This document shows positions 60,154 through 64,000 of a stretch of 64,000 nucleotides of DNA, piece by piece. The notes under the pieces were generated by a model. It had not been told where the DNA came from, did no database searches, and worked only from the letters and a program-made list of their open reading frames with translations. Source of the stretch: Clostridia bacterium (lineage in GTDB: Bacteria; Bacillota; Clostridia; TANB77; CAG-508); assembly GCA_900759015.1 (NCBI GenBank), contig CAAEUE010000019.1, positions 62,001-126,000 on the forward strand, written 5' to 3'. Position numbers and translations under genes: made by a program. Within the stretch, counting starts at the first letter, position 1. Each line of letters starts with the position of its first letter.

Positions 60154-60919
60154 AGATGTTATAATCCTCCTCTTTATAAACATTAAATACGATTTTATCT
60201 ACATAAGTTTCATGTTCTGTTAAAAAAGTTTCTACTGCTGATATTGCAAGCTTACAAGCTTGTGTCTGTGGAAATCTGAATTCTCCAGTTGAAATACAAG
60301 GAAATGCAATCGTTCTTATCCCGTTTTGAATAGCTAAATTTAATGAATTAATATAGCAATTGATTAATTCTTTTTCTTCTTTTGTTGTTACACTCTCATA
60401 AATTATTGGTCCAACTGTATGAATTACATATTTTGCTGGTAAATTGTATCCTTTTGTTATAAATGCTTCCCCGGTTGGAAGGAAATAATTTTTGTTCTTC
60501 ATAATTTCATTACATTCAAGCCTAAGTGAAACACCTGCATTGCTTCCAATGATATTATCCACGCAAGAATGCATTGGGACAAAACATCCTAACCCTTGTG
60601 AATTTGTTGCATTTACAATAGCATCTATTTTTAATGTAGTTATATCGCCTTTCCATAAGCATATTTTATCTTTGTATTTTAAATTAGAATTTTGAACTGT
60701 TTTTATTTCTGCTACATTTGTAATATTCTTTTTGCTAAGTTCTTCTTGTAAATACTCATTTTCTATTTTTAAATATTCTTCTGAAATTGGTTTTGCATCT
60801 CTTATATTACACAAAGAACGATATATTCTTTTTTTATCTTCATAAGATAAATTATTAATTTCTATAGATTCATTTCTTTCTTTTAATAAATAATTTATTA
60901 AATAATCTAACTTTTCCAA
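60131..60919 (-). CDS. zinc-containing macrodomain protein, ADP-ribose hydrolase
   Basis: 262 residues. The macrodomain spans about 85-262: KICLWKGDITTLKIDAIVNATNSQGLG, GCFVPMHSCVDNIIGSNAG (Cys/His/Cys zinc site), HTVGPI, and AFPCISTGEFRFPQTQACKLAI. The N-terminal 70 helical residues (LDYLINYLLKERNES) match SirTM-linked macrodomains. It would remove the ADP-ribose placed by the overlapping sirtuin. First gene of the pair. Confidence 0.92.
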   Translation of the reverse strand: MEKLDYLINYLLKERNESIEINNLSYEDKKRIYRSLCNIRDAKPISEEYLKIENEYLQEELSKKNITNVAEIKTVQNSNLKYKDKICLWKGDITTLKIDAIVNATNSQGLGCFVPMHSCVDNIIGSNAGVSLRLECNEIMKNKNYFLPTGEAFITKGYNLPAKYVIHTVGPIIYESVTTKEEKELINCYINSLNLAIQNGIRTIAFPCISTGEFRFPQTQACKLAISAVETFLTEHETYVDKIVFNVYKEEDYNIYEQNIRS

Positions 60920-61031
60920 GTTTCTACCTCCTATTGTTATAAATTATACTGCCATTATATTTACTTGTGAAGTACGCACTTTAATGTGCCTTAGTTTCCC
61001 TTTGGATACTATTGCTTTTATTATTTTTAGT

Positions 61032-61069
61032 AAAAAAAATAAAGTGAAGTACAACCGTTTCACTTCACT
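61032..61069 (-). terminator. terminator of the YjbR/tag/DUF3781 operon
   Basis: AGTGAAGT / ACTTCACT (61043-61050, 61062-61069), followed by TTTATTTTTTTT on the minus strand. The rest of 60920-61087 shows nothing else. Confidence 0.8.
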
Positions 61070-61087
61070 CTAATCTATATATATCAT

Positions 61088-61342
61088 CTATTTACCCTTT
61101 AATCTATGCGCTGTTATAATTGTATAACTATATGAATTTATTGTTATTTTAATATTATCAATTTCGCAATACCAATTTTTGCCTTGTTTATAGATATTAC
61201 AGTTTTTAGCTAAGACTTTATTTTTGCAAAAGTCTACAACATCATTAGTATACAATTCAAGATTTTTCTTAATCCTACCAATTCCCATTTCAGTAGTATG
61301 AATTTTATCTATATTATTAAGTAACATTTGTTTATCTTCCAT
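61088..61342 (-). CDS. DUF3781 family protein
   Basis: 84 residues: LLNNIDKIHTTEMGIGRIKKNLELYTNDVVDFCKNKVLAKNCNIYKQGKNWYCEIDNIKITINSYSYTIITAHRLK, the whole domain. Function unknown. A TTG at 61345 precedes the ATG at 61342; GGAGATAATTG favours the latter. It follows tag by 11 nt. Confidence 0.85.
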   Translation of the reverse strand: MEDKQMLLNNIDKIHTTEMGIGRIKKNLELYTNDVVDFCKNKVLAKNCNIYKQGKNWYCEIDNIKITINSYSYTIITAHRLKGK

Positions 61343-61353
61343 CAATTATCTCC

Positions 61354-61905
61354 TTACGATTTTTTTAGATTATATAAAAAGCAGTCTTTATCATGCGAAT
61401 TTATAATTCCTATTGCCTGCAAATATGAATAAATTATTGTTGAACCTACAAATTTCATTCCTCTTTTTTTCAAATCTTTTGATATTTCATCAGATAAAGC
61501 ATTTGTAGTTTTTCCAGTTTCATAAATTATTTTGTCTTTAGAAAAAGTTTCTAAATAATTATAAAAAGTTCCATATTCATCTTTTATAGTCTTAAAAATT
61601 TTAGCATTATTTATACTTGCTTTTATTTTTAATTTATTTCTTATTATATCTTTATTCACTAATAGTCCATTTATCTTAGTTTCATCATACAAACAAATTT
61701 TGTCTAAGTCAAAATTATCATATGCCTTTCTAAAACTTTCTCTTTTATTTAATACACATTCCCAAGAAAGCCCTGCTTGAAAAGATTCTAATATTAGCAT
61801 TTCAAACAAATACTTATCATCAAAATTTGGTTTACACCATTCTTCATCATGATATTTTATATACAATTCATTTTTTACATTACACCATTTACATCTAGTT
61901 TTCAT
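61354..61905 (-). CDS. tag: DNA-3-methyladenine glycosylase I
   Basis: Tag removes 3-methyladenine from DNA. 183 residues: CKWCNVKNELYIKYHDEEWCKPNFDDKYLFEMLILESFQAGLSWECVLNKRESFRKAY, and KKRGMKFVGSTIIYSYLQAIGIINSHDKDC; zinc ligands Cys, His and Cys are seen at both ends. Its ATG overlaps the stop of the YjbR-like gene by one nt. Confidence 0.94.
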   Translation of the reverse strand: MKTRCKWCNVKNELYIKYHDEEWCKPNFDDKYLFEMLILESFQAGLSWECVLNKRESFRKAYDNFDLDKICLYDETKINGLLVNKDIIRNKLKIKASINNAKIFKTIKDEYGTFYNYLETFSKDKIIYETGKTTNALSDEISKDLKKRGMKFVGSTIIYSYLQAIGIINSHDKDCFLYNLKKS

Positions 61906-62594
61906 TATGCTGTACCTCTTTTTGATTTCGCTAATGATAACTTGTAACTATTATCTATTAACTCTAATATTTTTTTCGTATTCATATCTCCATTTAATCT
62001 TATTGTAATCCAACTTTCTTTATTCATATGATATCCCGGAAATATCTTGTTATTATCAATGATTTCTTTTATATTATCTTTTGAATATCTTAAATCTATA
62101 ATCTCAATGATCTTATCTGATTCAAGTCCTAACTTTCTCTCTGATATTACAAGTAGTAATCCATACCATTTGTTATTTCTCTTATTTCTCCAGATGGCGT
62201 TTTCTGGGAACTTCTTCCATAGATATTCTAATTCACCATTATATTTTTCTTTTACATATTTAATTATTTCTTTTGCTTGTTTACTTTTAAATATATTTGG
62301 TACCGTACATTTTTCTATAATATTTTGTAATTCTTCTTCATATTCCTTCCTAAGATTACCAACAAATTCTCCAGTACTATCTTTAATATCTACAAGAATA
62401 TATTCATCTTCATTCATTAAATCAATTACTTTTGATGTCATTTTATTATTCTCTACAGTAACTTTGAGTTCGAATTCTCCATTATGTAACTTCGTTTTAT
62501 ATAAATATGTTCCATTCTCTTGTATAAATCCATATTTTAATAGTTTATCATAATCTATTAGTTTATCTTTAAGTTCATTATCTAAAACTCTCAT
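61905..62594 (-). CDS. MmcQ/YjbR family protein with extra N-terminal domain
   Basis: 229 residues. The C-terminal half (about 110-225: IIKYVKEKYNGELEYLWKKFPENAIWRNKRNNKWYGLLLVISERKLG, and FPGYHMNKESWITIRLNGDMNTKKILELIDNSYKLSLAKS) is a YjbR/CyaY-like fold domain. The N-terminal 95 residues form a second small domain often seen fused to it. Role uncertain, perhaps DNA binding. It heads the tag/DUF3781 operon. Confidence 0.88.
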   Translation of the reverse strand: MRVLDNELKDKLIDYDKLLKYGFIQENGTYLYKTKLHNGEFELKVTVENNKMTSKVIDLMNEDEYILVDIKDSTGEFVGNLRKEYEEELQNIIEKCTVPNIFKSKQAKEIIKYVKEKYNGELEYLWKKFPENAIWRNKRNNKWYGLLLVISERKLGLESDKIIEIIDLRYSKDNIKEIIDNNKIFPGYHMNKESWITIRLNGDMNTKKILELIDNSYKLSLAKSKRGTA

Positions 62595-62634
62595 AAATAG
62601 ATTTCTCCTTCTTTATATTAGATACATTAATATT

Positions 62635-63117
62635 TTATGGCATACGAACATCATTTGGATTTTTTGGGTTATATTTTATAATAATTTGATTTCCAATTTT
62701 CATATTCTCATCTAATTCACTATATCCCTTTAAATTTTTAGCTATATACTCTACTTTATTTACAGTATATTTAACAGTTAATGTATACATATATTCTGTA
62801 TTTCTTCTACCATAATTTATACGATTAATATCTATAATTTCTGCTGCAATAGGCTGTGTAGCACTCCTTTTTCCTCTAAAATCACAAAAAATACCTAATA
62901 CTACACAAATCACTATTGCACTTATCAAAATTATTAATGTTGCTTCAAATGAAATAAAAAACAAGTATAAAATAACTAATATTGGAATTTGAATTAGTGC
63001 AATTAATTTCCATGAAATTTTATCCTCTTTCATTACAAATTTACCATAACATTTTAAGGCAAGTATTACTATGTCTACAGCAACAATGGCTGCAATTATC
63101 GTAATTGTTTCTGGCAT
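62635..63117 (-). CDS. DUF3592-like membrane protein
   Basis: 160 residues: three hydrophobic helices (about 4-22, 37-55, 60-82) and a C-terminal beta domain of about 70 residues (EIIDINRINYGRRNTEYMYTLTVKYTVNKVEYIAKNL, KIGNQIIIKYNPKNPNDVR), as in DUF3592 proteins. Function unknown. GGAGG precedes the start. A palindrome 101 nt upstream may regulate it. Confidence 0.75.
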   Translation of the reverse strand: MPETITIIAAIVAVDIVILALKCYGKFVMKEDKISWKLIALIQIPILVILYLFFISFEATLIILISAIVICVVLGIFCDFRGKRSATQPIAAEIIDINRINYGRRNTEYMYTLTVKYTVNKVEYIAKNLKGYSELDENMKIGNQIIIKYNPKNPNDVRMP

Positions 63118-63217
63118 TATTAAATTTCCTCCTATAAATTACTATTTATCGTTATAGTAACATAAAAAAGGAAATTATTCTATATGTTTTTCTATATATG
63201 CACATTCATTTTTACAG

Positions 63218-63233
63218 TACTAATTGATTAGTA
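63218..63233. promoter_or_regulatory. palindrome between the TetR and DUF3592 genes
   Basis: TACTAAT-TG-ATTAGTA, perfect 7-bp arms, upstream of the DUF3592 gene and next to the TetR terminator. Possible operator. Confidence 0.4.
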
Positions 63234-63235
63234 TA

Positions 63236-63263
63236 CAAAAAGAAACCACTTAAAGTGGTTCCT
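63236..63263 (-). terminator. terminator of the TetR gene
   Basis: GAAACCACTT / AAGTGGTTCC hairpin with TTTTTG after it on the minus strand. Confidence 0.8.
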
Positions 63264-63341
63264 AAACATAATACTTAAGATATAGTATTTTATTTTATCT
63301 TAACTTAGCTGTTACAACTAATTTTATAGCTACTTATTTTT

Positions 63342-63935
63342 TTATTTCATAATATTGTTTTTTGTAACACATTTAATAATAATTTTATTCATATCTTCAA
63401 TGGAATCTTGACAATCACCTTTTACCCATTCTTCTATTATAGCACTAATTCCTTGAAAATAAAAACTTATCCAATACTTTTTTTCGCTATCTGGTATTTT
63501 AAATCTATCCAAAATAGGTACAAATATATATTTTTCTAAACCGCTATATTTCTCAAAACATTGCATTCCTTTTGGATTACTAAAAGAAGCCTTAAATATT
63601 TTTTTATTTTCTTTTATGAAATTAAGATATGGTATTAAATATTTTTCTTGTACTAAATTTAAAGATTCGAGTGGTAAGTCCTTAATTTTATTAATAAATT
63701 CATTAGTATTTCCATCAAAATACTTAACGAATTTCCTAATTATATATTGCATTGTTTCTTCCAACAAATCATCAACAGATTCGTAATGCAAATAAAATGT
63801 TGATCTATTTACACCTGCTTTTTCACATATTTCTTTTACTGTAATAAACTCTATATCTTTTTTTTCAAGTAAATATATTAATGCTTCATCCATTAAAAGA
63901 GCAGTATTAAAATACTTACTTTCATTCTTATTCAT
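63342..63935 (-). CDS. TetR/AcrR family regulator (DhaS/TetR_C_8-like)
   Basis: 197 residues. N-terminal HTH: YFNTALLMDEALIYLLEKKDIEFITVKEICEKAGVNRSTFYLHYESVDDLLEE. The C-terminal part (YISFYFQGISAIIEEWVKGDCQDSIEDMNKII) matches the effector domain of this TetR subgroup in Firmicutes. AAAGG precedes the ATG. The target is not clear; the nearest palindrome is 109 nt beyond its stop. Confidence 0.9.
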   Translation of the reverse strand: MNKNESKYFNTALLMDEALIYLLEKKDIEFITVKEICEKAGVNRSTFYLHYESVDDLLEETMQYIIRKFVKYFDGNTNEFINKIKDLPLESLNLVQEKYLIPYLNFIKENKKIFKASFSNPKGMQCFEKYSGLEKYIFVPILDRFKIPDSEKKYWISFYFQGISAIIEEWVKGDCQDSIEDMNKIIIKCVTKNNIMK

Positions 63936-63955
63936 CTAATACTGATCCTTTCTTT

Positions 63956-64000
63956 TTAAATATTTTCATTTGATATTTCATTAGCTAATCTAATTATATC
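63956..64000 (-). CDS. possible C-terminal end of a gene running out of the window
   Basis: The minus strand is open from 64000 to a TAA at 63956-63958, encoding DIIRLANEISNENI, 20 nt before the TetR start. Spacing is that of an operon, but 14 residues are too few to identify anything. Confidence 0.3.
   Translation of the reverse strand, partial: DIIRLANEISNENI

Noticed and set aside
1..64000. tRNA or rRNA genes
   Set aside because: I looked for GGTTCGAATCC-type T-arms and long GC-rich conserved blocks on both strands and found none.

Overview
The window is about 27-30% G+C by eye, almost every gene is on the minus strand, and it carries a complete spoIIIA sporulation operon, strong GGAGG ribosome binding sites, a pheST T-box and oxygen-independent nrdDG. 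Together these point to a spore-forming anaerobic low-GC Firmicute of the class Clostridia, probably a gut lineage. I cannot name the species. I see no rRNA, tRNA, CRISPR array, integrase or transposase gene.

Layout. 1-2436: operon with a DUF362 protein (cut by the window edge), a CobB-type sirtuin and two unknowns. 2543-7376: amidohydrolase, a tiny basic protein, a DUF3419 methyltransferase-like enzyme and a phosphofructokinase/trmL operon. 7485-13393: two small genes and spoIIIAA-AH, the mother-cell half of the engulfed-forespore channel, with a dispersed repeat lodged between spoIIIAC and spoIIIAD. 13596-24694: YebC, AlkD-like repair protein, SUFU-domain protein, a broken UDG-like gene, a VanR/VanS-like pair with a GH25 muramidase and a divergent C39 peptidase (the regulator and the peptidase each carry a +1 frameshift), pyrophosphatase, HAD, RsgA, acyl-CoA synthetase and a phage-like tandem-domain protein.

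24762-31232 is a TetR-controlled operon in which redox proteins appear on the outside of the membrane: two membrane-anchored flavodoxins (one fused to an FGE-sulfatase domain), a DUF4405 membrane protein, a flavin reductase, an anchored cyclophilin-like protein, an iron-sulfur-type flavodoxin and an aldo/keto reductase. 31473-39455: a comB-like/HAD/rarA group, methyltransferase, a toxin-antitoxin pair flanked by 44-bp repeats, nrdDG and a divergent Crp/Fnr regulator. 39547-46028 is a second, LysR-controlled cluster with the same ingredients (two aldo/keto reductases, one with a lipoprotein-like signal, and another anchored cyclophilin-like protein).

46048-64000: DUF2798 protein, lipid kinase, a J-domain/zinc-ribbon/DUF5685 operon, a sigma factor/DUF4179 pair, pheST behind a T-box, acyl-ACP thioesterase plus patatin, flavin reductase with a divergent HxlR regulator, a SirTM-type sirtuin overlapping a zinc macrodomain gene (reversible ADP-ribosylation), DUF3781/tag/YjbR repair-type genes, DUF3592 and TetR.

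The most notable structures are the paired extracytoplasmic flavin/AKR clusters, the SirTM-macrodomain couple without its usual lipoyl carrier, the five copies of a GGGACGTTCC-type palindromic repeat, the two frameshifted genes of the VanRS-like locus, and the DUF5685/J-domain/zinc-ribbon operon. All functions are assigned from sequence reading only; no database search was run.
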